Part shown: positions 1 through 6,206 of the stretch, in pieces
Position numbering within the stretch: position 1 is the stretch's first letter
Layout: each line of letters begins with the position of its first letter
From: Chloroflexota bacterium
GTDB lineage: Bacteria > Chloroflexota > Dehalococcoidia > SHYB01
Direction: 5' to 3'
Length of the DNA: 7,791 nt
Assembly (NCBI GenBank): GCA_016200725.1
Contig: JACQEE010000066.1
Coordinates: 1-7,791, forward strand
Notes under the pieces: generated by a model
What the model was told of the DNA's origin: nothing
The model's database searches: none
The model's input: only the letters and a program-made list of their open reading frames with translations
Position numbers and translations under genes: made by a program

Positions 1-224
1 CGGCCGCCGGCCGGGACGCGCGCGCCGGTCACGCTGACCCCTTGAACGAACGTGCCGTTCTTGCTGCCGAGATCCGTCACCCACACGCCGTCGTCGCGCA
101 CGGCGATCTCGGCGTGGATTCGCGAGACCGTCGGATCGTCGACCACGAGCGGCGCCTCGTGCGACGAGCCGGCGACGACGCGATCCTCGAGCGCCTGAGC
201 TTGCCGCCCGCGCTTGTCCGTCCA
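1..224 (-). pseudogene. Partial FHA-domain protein, apparently interrupted upstream
   Basis: The minus strand reads an unmistakable forkhead-associated (phosphothreonine-binding) domain: a segment reading DDPTVSRIHAEI followed by VWVTDLGSKNGTFVQG, which carries the conserved SRxHAEI and DLGSKNGT motifs. The frame continues off the left edge, so the C-terminal part is missing. Going upstream, the frame runs to a TAG at 225-227. Between that stop and the FHA core there is no ATG, GTG or TTG in frame. Beyond the stop the same frame reads QKVTL, which looks like a natural continuation of the first FHA strand. The gene therefore appears broken by a nonsense change, or the sequence has an error or a chimeric join here. 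FHA domains of this style often precede sigma-54 regulators or sit in kinase-signalling proteins, but no second domain is visible. The FHA call is firm; the pseudogene status is an inference. Confidence 0.6.
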
Positions 225-325
225 CTAGAGCGTGACCTTCTGAGGGCGTTTCCACGCGACGAGCGGCGTGCTGCAAGGGCACACAGCGCCATTCGGCGGC
301 GAGCCCGATTAGCGGACCGTTCGCC

Positions 326-3300
326 TTGAACGAGCGCGGCGAAGGTGCGGAGAAGACTCCACCCCAAGCCCCTCCCATTCCTCAGAATGGCGCGTGGAAT
401 CCGCAGACGACCTCTGTGCATGTGACTCCAGAGCGATGGCCGGAGCGCGACATTGTCTTTGTGTCGCTCGACGTGGAAACGACAGGGCTCGACCCGAAGA
501 CGGACACGATCATCGAGTTCGGCGCGGTCAAGGCGCGCAATGGCGAGGTGCTCGACCGCTTCTCCACATTCGTGAACCCGGGTCGACCTATTCCGCAGTT
601 CGTCCAGGGGCTCACGGGCATCCGCGACGCGGATGTGGCGAACGCACCTCCGATGTCGCAGATCATCGCGAAGATACAGGCATTCATCGGCGATGCGCCG
701 GTCGTGGGCCACAACATCGGGTTCGACGTGGGGTTTCTCCGTCAGGGTGGCGTGCGCGTCTCGGGGCCACCGATCGATACGGTCGAACTGGCGCCGGTCT
801 TGCTGCCGAGCCTGCAAGGCTACGCATTGGGCAGCGTGGCGAACGAGCTCGGCGCGCCGATGGAGACGCGGCACCGGGCGCTCGCCGACGCCGAGACGAC
901 GCTCGTCGTGCTCTACCGGCTGCTCGACAAGTTCAGGTCGCTGCCGCCCACCGCGCAAGCCGAGATGCGACGGCTGGCCGATCGTAGCCCTGAATGGTCG
1001 CTGCGACACCTCTTCAAGATGATTGTGCCCGACGAGACGCTGATGCTGCGCGGCGGTGATCCGGGCCTGGAAGGTCTCGACGTGGAGCGGCTGGCTGAGC
1101 GGCTGAAGGCGGCGGGAACACTGAAGCGCGTCGTGGAGAAGACACCCATTAACGTTGAGCGGCTGCGGACAGTGCTCGCCGATGGTGGAGCGCTGTCGAA
1201 GACGCTGGAGGTATACGAGCACCGCGACGAGCAGGAGCAGATGGCCGGGGCCGTCGCGAAGGCGCTGAACGAGACCGGGCAACTGGTGGTGGAGGCTGGG
1301 ACAGGCACCGGCAAGTCGCTCGCCTATCTCTTGCCGGCTGCGCTCTTCGCCTACCAGAACGGTGAGCGGGTTGTCGTCTCGACGAACACGATCAATCTGC
1401 AGGAGCAACTCGTCACCAAGGACATCCCGGATGCGCAGCGGGCGCTGGCCGCGGAAGGGCTAACGCCGGAGGGGCTCCGCGTCGCGGTGCTGAAGGGCCG
1501 CGCGAACTACTTGTGTCTGCGGCGCTGGTCGGTGCTCAAGCAGCACGGAACGCTCTCGCCGACGGAGGCGCGGACGCTCGCGAAAGTACTTGTGTGGCTG
1601 CAGACGAGCACCTCGGGCGACCGAGGCGAACTCAACGTCACGCAGGGCGAGGCGGCAGTGTGGAACCGGCTATCGGCGCAGGACTACGACCAGGCGTCGG
1701 GGCCGTGCCCGTTCTCAAGGCGATCGCTCTGCTTCTACCAGGCGGCGCGGCGGCGTGCGGAGGGGGCGCACATCGTCGTAGTCAACCACGCGCTGCTGGC
1801 GCTCGACGCCGTCTACGGAACGCTGGTACCCGACTACAAACACCTGATCATCGACGAGGCGCACAACCTCGAAGAGGTGGTGACGAACCAGTGGGGCGAT
1901 GCTGTCGACGGGGCTGCAATGCACGGTGTGCTCGACCGGATCGTCGGCGGAACGGGTGGTGTGGGCGTAGGGCTGCTCGCGCCGATGATTGGGCTGTCGA
2001 GGTCGGGGCTGCTCAGCGAAGCGAGGCGCAACGACGTGGCGGTACTGGTGAAGGAGATCCAGGAGGAGGTCAAGCGCGCACGGGGGGTAGTCTCCGCCGT
2101 GTTCAAGCAGGTGGCCGACTTCACCTTGCAGGCCGCCGATCGAAGCGATGCGAACCCGACACTGCGCATCACGCAGGCGACACGAACGCAACCTGTATGG
2201 GTGGAGATAGAAAAGGCGTGGGAGAACGCGAACCTGGGGTTGGTCGCCGTGATGAAGTCGGTCGATCGCCTGAATACCGAGGCTGGGCGGTCGAATGAGA
2301 ACGAATTGCCGGATCGCGAGGGCTACCTGCTGGAGATTGGCGCGCTGCAGGAGCGCGGCAGGGACGTGATGGAGTCGCTGAAGGCCGCCATCGCGAACCC
2401 GGACCAGCAGCAGGTGTACTGGGTGACGATCAACAACAAGGACGGGTCGGCGCGACTGCAGCGCGCACCGCTGCACGTAGGGCCGGAGCTCGAGGAGCGA
2501 TTGTTCAGCCAGAAGGAGACGGTGGTACTCACAAGCGCTACGCTCGCAGTAGAACATGGCCTGACGTATGTGAAGGACCGTCTGAAGCTGGAAGAGGCAA
2601 GCGAACTGCTGCTCGGCTCGCCGTTCGACTACCCGAAGGCCGTGCTGATGTACCTGCCGTCGGACATCCCGCCGCCTCAGGCCACAGGCTACCAGGAGGC
2701 GGTCGCAGCGATGGTGGCCGATGCCGCGCGCGCCGCGCGCGGCCGTACGATGGTGTTGTTCACGGGCTGGACGGCGCTTCGACAGGCTCGGGAGCGCCTC
2801 GCGGCGCCGCTGGCTACGGACGGTATCACGGTGCTGGCCCAGGGTGTCGACGGGACCCCGCAGCAGTTGATCGAGCAGTTCCGCAAGACGCCGAATACAT
2901 TGCTGCTGGGGACAGGGAGTTTCTGGGAGGGCGTGGACATCGCAGGTGAGGCGCTGAGCGTGCTGATGATCACGAGGCTGCCGTTCAACGTGCCGACGGA
3001 GCCGGTGTTCGCGGCGCGGTCGCAGTTGTTCGACGACCCGTTCACGAGTTATGCCATCCCGCAGGCGGTACTGCGGTTCAAGCAAGGCTTCGGGCGTCTC
3101 ATCCGTCGCAAGACGGACCGAGGCGTGCTGGTGGTGCTCGATCGGCGCGTGACGTCGAAGGCGTACGGCGCGGCCTTCCTGGACTCGATCCCCAAGTGCA
3201 CGCGCCGCATCGGCCCGGCGCGCAACGTAGGCTTCGATACGCAGCGGTGGCTGTCACAATTGCCGCTAGAACCTAATGTTGCGCCGGCAGCGACTTCGAA

Positions 3301-3349
3301 GGGCAAGGCGAAGCCCACCGCTGGCCAGAGCCTCTTTCCAGGGTTGTAG
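326..3349 (+). CDS. dinG: DEDDh 3'-5' exonuclease fused to DinG/XPD-type superfamily 2 helicase
   Basis: This 1007-residue fusion should degrade single strands 3'-5' and unwind DNA with ATP, in repair or at replication-transcription conflicts. Residues 43-200 form a DnaQ-like exonuclease: DVETTGLD (D49, E51), GHNIGFDVGF (D134) and HRALAD (H183, D188) supply the DEDDh set. The helicase begins near residue 295, with Walker A GTGTGK (325-330), DEAH (510-513), TSATL (736-740), GSFWEGVD (864-871) and QGFGRLIRR (920-928). Cysteines C397, C461 and C469 lie where the XPD/DinG iron-sulphur domain sits, but the fourth ligand seems absent (Q456 is in its place). Length is close to other exonuclease-DinG fusions (about 900-1000). 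The start is uncertain: TTG 326 gives the longest frame, while GTG 416 or 422 also precede the exonuclease and would drop 30 or 32 non-conserved residues. No clear ribosome site supports any of them. It is followed 27 bases later by the glycosylase gene. Confidence 0.93.
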   Translation: MNERGEGAEKTPPQAPPIPQNGAWNPQTTSVHVTPERWPERDIVFVSLDVETTGLDPKTDTIIEFGAVKARNGEVLDRFSTFVNPGRPIPQFVQGLTGIRDADVANAPPMSQIIAKIQAFIGDAPVVGHNIGFDVGFLRQGGVRVSGPPIDTVELAPVLLPSLQGYALGSVANELGAPMETRHRALADAETTLVVLYRLLDKFRSLPPTAQAEMRRLADRSPEWSLRHLFKMIVPDETLMLRGGDPGLEGLDVERLAERLKAAGTLKRVVEKTPINVERLRTVLADGGALSKTLEVYEHRDEQEQMAGAVAKALNETGQLVVEAGTGTGKSLAYLLPAALFAYQNGERVVVSTNTINLQEQLVTKDIPDAQRALAAEGLTPEGLRVAVLKGRANYLCLRRWSVLKQHGTLSPTEARTLAKVLVWLQTSTSGDRGELNVTQGEAAVWNRLSAQDYDQASGPCPFSRRSLCFYQAARRRAEGAHIVVVNHALLALDAVYGTLVPDYKHLIIDEAHNLEEVVTNQWGDAVDGAAMHGVLDRIVGGTGGVGVGLLAPMIGLSRSGLLSEARRNDVAVLVKEIQEEVKRARGVVSAVFKQVADFTLQAADRSDANPTLRITQATRTQPVWVEIEKAWENANLGLVAVMKSVDRLNTEAGRSNENELPDREGYLLEIGALQERGRDVMESLKAAIANPDQQQVYWVTINNKDGSARLQRAPLHVGPELEERLFSQKETVVLTSATLAVEHGLTYVKDRLKLEEASELLLGSPFDYPKAVLMYLPSDIPPPQATGYQEAVAAMVADAARAARGRTMVLFTGWTALRQARERLAAPLATDGITVLAQGVDGTPQQLIEQFRKTPNTLLLGTGSFWEGVDIAGEALSVLMITRLPFNVPTEPVFAARSQLFDDPFTSYAIPQAVLRFKQGFGRLIRRKTDRGVLVVLDRRVTSKAYGAAFLDSIPKCTRRIGPARNVGFDTQRWLSQLPLEPNVAPAATSKGKAKPTAGQSLFPGL

Positions 3350-3376
3350 GCGCGGATTGCAGGTTGCGCGCAGGCC

Positions 3377-4093
3377 ATGAAGGACCGCAAAGTGTCGCGA
3401 AGCAGAGACCAGCGGGCGCTGTTGCTCGCGAACGGGCCATTCGATCTAGCGCATACGCTCGAGTCAGGGCAGGCATTCCGTTGGCGTCGCCACGATGGTG
3501 GGTATCGCGGCGTGGTAGGCGGCGTGGTGTTCACGGCGTGGCAAGTGCCCAGCGGTGTCTCGTTCGCATCATCGCCACGCTCCCCCGGGGAGGCGGGGCC
3601 GCTGCTGCGCTCGCACCTGCGGCTGGACGACGATCTGCCCGCGCTCTACCGTCGACTGCGGAAGGATGCGCGTGTCGAGGTACACGAAAAGGAGTTCCGC
3701 TCGTTGGGTCTGGGCTACCGGGCGAAGTACCTGGCGCAACTCGCGCATGTGATTCGCGACCGCAGCCTCGATTGGGTGGCGCTGCGCCAGTCGCCATACC
3801 TCGAGGCGAAGGAAGCTCTGCTGCACCTGCCCGGCGTCGGCGAGAAGGTGGCCGATTGTGTGCTGGCATTTTCGCTCGACCAACCACAGGCGTTCCCGGT
3901 CGACGTCTGGGTGCGTCGCGCCGTGCAGGAGTGGTACTTCGATGGCGAGCAGGTTACCGATCGCCAGGTGCGGCTCTGGGCGGCGGCGCACTTCGGGACG
4001 GACGCCGCGTACGCGCAGCAATATCTCTTCCACGACCGGCGGCAGCAAGGCCGCGAGGCTAAGAGCCGATCGAAGGTGCCGCGTCCGCACTAG
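3377..4093 (+). CDS. ogg: 8-oxoguanine DNA glycosylase (OGG1 type) with a large internal deletion
   Basis: OGG1 enzymes excise 8-oxoguanine opposite cytosine and cut the strand by beta-elimination. Here an OGG_N-like start carries GQAFRW (31-36) and LRLDDDLPALY (81-91). The C-terminal part has GLGYRAKY (111-118), the helix-hairpin-helix LPGVGEKVADC (151-161) with the catalytic lysine at K157, and FPVDV (173-177) with the catalytic aspartate D176. Between residue about 98 and 107 the protein jumps from the end of the N-terminal domain straight to the GLGYR helix. In family members roughly 70 residues lie here, including the LLRQDPxE and SNNNIxRI segments that contact the estranged cytosine (human N149, R154). 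At 238 residues it is short for a family usually near 290-310. The frame is intact across the join, so this is an in-frame loss, a divergent subfamily or an assembly deletion. Activity is doubtful. It probably forms an operon with dinG (27-base gap); the ATG at 3377 has only a weak CAGG ribosome site. Confidence 0.85.
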   Translation: MKDRKVSRSRDQRALLLANGPFDLAHTLESGQAFRWRRHDGGYRGVVGGVVFTAWQVPSGVSFASSPRSPGEAGPLLRSHLRLDDDLPALYRRLRKDARVEVHEKEFRSLGLGYRAKYLAQLAHVIRDRSLDWVALRQSPYLEAKEALLHLPGVGEKVADCVLAFSLDQPQAFPVDVWVRRAVQEWYFDGEQVTDRQVRLWAAAHFGTDAAYAQQYLFHDRRQQGREAKSRSKVPRPH

Positions 4094-4356
4094 TTGGCGC
4101 GATGGCGCCGGCGATGGGTCTTCTTCGGCGCCCCGCGCCTATCGATGGAGTCGGAAGCGACGGCTTCGGAGGCAGGCGCGCCGACGGACATCGGCACGGC
4201 CGCGAGCGGGTGGCCGTTCGTCTCGGCAGGCGTGCTCTGCTGCAATGCCCAAATAACCTCGGCGCGATACCAATGGTCTTGGTCGTGGCCTTCGGGGCAG
4301 CCTTCCTGCTCCCAAAGCGCGTGTGCGAGTATGCGGATTTCTTGTTCCCGATCCAT
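4090..4356 (-). CDS. Small DUF2934-domain protein
   Basis: The 88-residue product carries a DUF2934 signature at residues 3-33: REQEIRILAHALWEQEGCPE followed by HDQDHWYRAE. This fits the family pattern of an R-I-x-x-x-A-x-x-L-W-E helix, a G-x-P-E/D-G turn and an H-W-x-x-A-E helix. The family function is unknown. After a variable linker the C-terminus is strongly basic (RRGAPKKTHRRRHRAN), which suggests nucleic-acid contact but proves nothing. I chose ATG 4356 because GGGGGTG lies 6 bases upstream and the domain begins at once. ATG 4377, seven codons further upstream with AGGGGA before it, is the alternative. An ATG at 4404 lies inside the proposed -10 box and can be dismissed. The gene is convergent with the glycosylase gene and shares its stop palindrome CTAG. 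Confidence 0.8.
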   Translation of the reverse strand: MDREQEIRILAHALWEQEGCPEGHDQDHWYRAEVIWALQQSTPAETNGHPLAAVPMSVGAPASEAVASDSIDRRGAPKKTHRRRHRAN

Positions 4357-4391
4357 GATCAACACCCCCGAACGCATCGACACTTCCCCTG

Positions 4392-4430
4392 GACGCAACA
4401 CCATTTTATCAGTGACGAAAGTTGCGTCAC
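4392..4430. repeat. Two overlapping inverted repeats across the DUF2934 promoter
   Basis: GACGCAAC (4392-4399) is an exact inverted repeat of GTTGCGTC (4421-4428), with a 21-base spacer. GTGACG (4412-4417) is an exact inverted repeat of CGTCAC (4425-4430), with a 7-base spacer. The pairs share 4425-4428, so they cannot both form. The shorter pair covers the -35 box and part of the spacer of the predicted promoter, as an operator would. Function is inferred only from position and symmetry. Confidence 0.55.
4403..4430 (-). promoter_or_regulatory. Predicted sigma-70-type promoter of the DUF2934 gene
   Basis: On the minus strand a -35-like GTGACG (4430-4425, four of six to consensus) and a -10-like TAAAAT (4408-4403, five of six) are separated by 16 bases. 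Transcription would begin near 4396, leaving about 40 bases of leader before ATG 4356. The site stands out as AT-rich in a GC-rich region and fills the 126-base gap between this gene and the zinc-finger gene upstream. Confidence 0.5.
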
Positions 4431-4482
4431 GGGTCTGTAGGCCTTTGGAGGGCGACTGAGGACGTGGGTGCTGTCGTGGGGA

Positions 4483-4752
4483 CTAGGACTGCGCGGGCAC
4501 GTCGCCATCAGCGCACGGATTGCAGACGAAGGCGATGCCACAGCAGTTGAGGGGAGAGACGATGCGGCTGCAGGCAGACTCAGGCTCGCCCTGCTTCCAC
4601 GAGATGTGCACGGGCCGGTTGCAGATGCGGCAGGCGGAGTCGAGGTTAGTCTCGACGGGCTTGCCGCAGACATGGCAGAGGGGCGCAGGTTTGTGATCCC
4701 ACTGAGGAGCCGCCGCAAGGCGCTCGTCCTGGTGAAGTTTGGCTTGTGTCAT
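4483..4752 (-). CDS. Small C4HC3 zinc-finger protein, copy A
   Basis: The 89-residue protein has eight likely zinc ligands: C26, C29, C41, C44, H49, C61, C77 and C80, spaced C-x2-C-x11-C-x2-C-x4-H-x11-C-x15-C-x2-C. Every interval equals that in the second small protein at 5961-6191, and both share E, R, H, W, P, F and CNxC positions, so they are paralogues. The C4-H-C3 order with four residues before the histidine recalls PHD or RING-type cross-brace fingers binding two zincs, except that the gap after histidine is 11 rather than about 2. Two further cysteines (C70, C71) lie in the last gap. There is no signal peptide or membrane segment, so it should be cytosolic. The start at ATG 4752 is preferred to GTG 4761, whose ribosome site would be too close. 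It lies 25 bases after the lipoprotein gene. Function is unknown; protein binding or RNA binding are possibilities. Confidence 0.75.
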   Translation of the reverse strand: MTQAKLHQDERLAAAPQWDHKPAPLCHVCGKPVETNLDSACRICNRPVHISWKQGEPESACSRIVSPLNCCGIAFVCNPCADGDVPAQS

Positions 4753-4777
4753 GGCAACCACATCTCTTTAGAGCGGT

Positions 4778-5950
4778 TCACCGTTTTGGAGGCGCAACTG
4801 ACGGGGGTGGCCCCGCCGGTTTCGGCGGTGTCATGGGCATGCCCGGTGCCCCCTGCCTCAGGCCGGATAGCGCGCTGAGCGCCTTCACGGCGCCGGTAAC
4901 TTGATTGAGGTCAGCGGTGTTGTAGCGCGCCGTGACAACTACATCGCTACCGTTCGCGACGACCTTCACCTTGTTGAGTAGGCCGCCGAGCGCGCTGCCA
5001 GTGAATCCACGGTACAGATTCACAAGGCCGCTGAACAGCGCCTGGCCACGCTGGGCGGTCTGCGCGTCGTCATAGGCAATCGTGGCCTGGTAGAGGAACT
5101 CGGCGCCAGCCTTGTCGACGTTGGCGGAGACGGTTTTAATGCCGGTGAATGCTGAGGCGTCGACCAGGCTGCCGAGAGCGCCGCCAAGGGGGTTCGCGCT
5201 TGAGCCCACGGGCGTTGCGCCTTGGAAGGCCTTTCCAAAGGCTCGGCTAGGGACGGTGGCAACGAGGCGGAGGAGGGAGTCGCCGGAGAGGCGGTCGGCG
5301 AGGTCACCGGAAAGGGCTGGCTTGGCGCGGGTGCGGACGTCGATCACGTCGTGGATGCCATCCGGCTTGCCGAGCACCATGAGGTTGGGAGCGAGGAAGG
5401 CGATGCCGAAGTCTCCGTCGCCGCTCTGCGAGATGCTGACGCCGCGATACGCGGTCGCCTGCTGCAGTGGCCCGTAGTCGGAGGCGTTGAGCGAGGCAAC
5501 AATCTTAGCCTGGTCGAAGTTGACGCGGCCCACGACGAGTGCATTCGCGGAGTAGCCCAGACTGCCGAGGGCTGAGTGCCCTTCATCGTGGACAGACAGG
5601 CCTGAGAGGCGTGAGGTGAATACGACCGTGCGATCGATGTCGGTGGGGTCGATTCCGAGATCCTTCGTCGCTGTGTCAAGAACTCCAGTGGCGCGCTTGC
5701 CGCTGCGACTCGTGCCGAGCGTGCCGATAAGGTCGCGGACCTGCGGGTCGGCGAGCGTATCGTGCACGCGCAGGGAGATGGCGAGTTGTGCGTCTGCTGG
5801 CAGGCTGGCGATCGCTGTGTCGGAGGAGACGGCCTTGTCGCTAACAGGCTCGGTATTCGTGGACGTGCCGCAGGCAGCCACGGCGAGCACTGCCGTTAGC
5901 AGCGTGGCGGTCACGGCGAGCGTTTTCTTGGAGAGCGGGCATTTCAACAT
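4778..5950 (-). CDS. Predicted lipoprotein of unknown function, DUF3352-like
   Basis: The 390-residue product begins with a lipoprotein signal: a short basic n-region (KK at 8-9), a hydrophobic stretch from about 11 to 25 and a lipobox VAAC ending at C27. It should therefore be anchored to the outer face of the membrane. The mature protein starts with a short Ser/Thr linker, then a globular region of about 330 residues with LPADAQLAISLRV (50-62), RTVVFTSRL (107-115), an ALVVGRVNFD segment (137-146) and NLMVLGKPDGIHDVIDV (189-205). This alternation of short strands and the LPxDA opening resemble DUF3352-type envelope proteins, but I cannot confirm the family. The tail (366-390) is proline-rich. 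The start is well supported by GGAGAA 5 bases upstream of ATG. Zinc-finger genes lie 10 bases upstream and 25 downstream, in the same orientation, so it is probably co-expressed with both. Confidence 0.8.
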   Translation of the reverse strand: MLKCPLSKKTLAVTATLLTAVLAVAACGTSTNTEPVSDKAVSSDTAIASLPADAQLAISLRVHDTLADPQVRDLIGTLGTSRSGKRATGVLDTATKDLGIDPTDIDRTVVFTSRLSGLSVHDEGHSALGSLGYSANALVVGRVNFDQAKIVASLNASDYGPLQQATAYRGVSISQSGDGDFGIAFLAPNLMVLGKPDGIHDVIDVRTRAKPALSGDLADRLSGDSLLRLVATVPSRAFGKAFQGATPVGSSANPLGGALGSLVDASAFTGIKTVSANVDKAGAEFLYQATIAYDDAQTAQRGQALFSGLVNLYRGFTGSALGGLLNKVKVVANGSDVVVTARYNTADLNQVTGAVKALSALSGLRQGAPGMPMTPPKPAGPPPSVAPPKR

Positions 5951-5955
5951 CTAGA

Positions 5956-5961
5956 TTCTCC
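5956..5961 (-). promoter_or_regulatory. Ribosome binding site of the lipoprotein gene, overlapping the upstream stop codon
   Basis: GGAGAA lies 5 bases before ATG 5950. Its first G is also the last base of the TAG stop (5961-5963) of the upstream zinc-finger gene, reading TAGGAGAA. Ribosomes ending on that gene would sit on this site, so translational coupling is likely. Confidence 0.7.
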
Positions 5962-6191
5962 TACGCCGTGCCTGCCTGCGCTTGGGGTTGTTGGCCGCTC
6001 ATGCACGTGTTGCAGGTGAAATAGAGGGCGAGCGTTTCGTTATCGATGTCGAACTTTCCGCAGTCGCGGATAGGCTTGCGCGTATCCCAGGTCAGGTGAA
6101 AGATGCGGCCGCAGAAGGCGCAGTTGGCGTTGTGGTCGGCCTCCATCGCCTCGTTGCAGACTTCGCAATTCGTAGGAGTCTCTGTCGCCAT
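5961..6191 (-). CDS. Small C4HC3 zinc-finger protein, copy B
   Basis: The 76-residue protein carries ligands C9, C12, C24, C27, H32, C44, C60 and C63, with the same intervals as copy A at 4483-4752 over a 55-residue core. The first pair reads CEVC, the second CAFCGRIFH and the last CNTC. Outside the ligands the two copies are only modestly alike, so the duplication is old or the fold is under strong spacing constraint. No signal peptide or membrane segment is present. The C-terminal tail is short and rich in Q and A. ATG 6191 is chosen over GTG 6203 because GGAGG lies 5 bases before it; the GTG would itself overlap that site. The gene starts 15 bases after the cca stop and ends 10 bases before the lipoprotein start, so it is in the middle of an operon. 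I cannot name a family. Confidence 0.78.
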   Translation of the reverse strand: MATETPTNCEVCNEAMEADHNANCAFCGRIFHLTWDTRKPIRDCGKFDIDNETLALYFTCNTCMSGQQPQAQAGTA

Positions 6192-6196
6192 CGCCG

Positions 6197-6201
6197 CCTC
6201 C
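6197..6201 (-). promoter_or_regulatory. Ribosome binding site that fixes the start of zinc-finger copy B
   Basis: A perfect GGAGG sits 5 bases before ATG 6191 and overlaps the alternative GTG start at 6203, which makes the ATG the better choice. It lies in the 15-base gap after the cca stop codon. Confidence 0.75.
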
Positions 6202-6206
6202 ACTCG

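Noticed and set aside
41..336. Near-identical CCTTGAACGAACG (41-53) and CCTTGAACGAGCG (324-336) as a possible direct repeat or attachment site
   Set aside because: Thirteen bases with one mismatch, one copy inside the FHA coding frame and the other at the dinG start; no element boundaries or integrase nearby, so chance is enough.
77..1408. Minus-strand open frame of 443 codons opposite dinG
   Set aside because: Its translation is rich in R and H with no recognisable domain, while the plus frame encodes clear exonuclease and helicase motifs; it is a shadow of high-GC codon use.
2724..2742. Perfect GC-alternating palindrome inside dinG
   Set aside because: It encodes a plain alanine-arginine run in a conserved reading frame and has no T-tract; high-GC codon choice explains it.
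1715..3085. Minus-strand open frame of 456 codons opposite the helicase part of dinG
   Set aside because: Same reasoning: R/H/Q-rich translation, no motifs, and complete overlap with conserved helicase motifs on the other strand.
3364..4062. Second plus-strand open frame (232 codons) over the glycosylase gene
   Set aside because: The overlapping frame at 3377-4093 contains the OGG1 motifs; the other gives an R/G/A-rich translation without domains. It was also considered as a frameshifted source of the missing OGG1 segment, but it does not contain LLRQDP- or NNNI-like motifs.
4096..4109. GGCGC-GATG-GCGCC hairpin just after the glycosylase stop as a terminator
   Set aside because: Only five base pairs, no T-tract on either strand, and it lies inside the DUF2934 coding frame.
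5222..5575. Plus-strand open frame opposite the lipoprotein gene
   Set aside because: Lies wholly inside a minus-strand gene with a good ribosome site and a lipobox; no start signal or recognisable domain.
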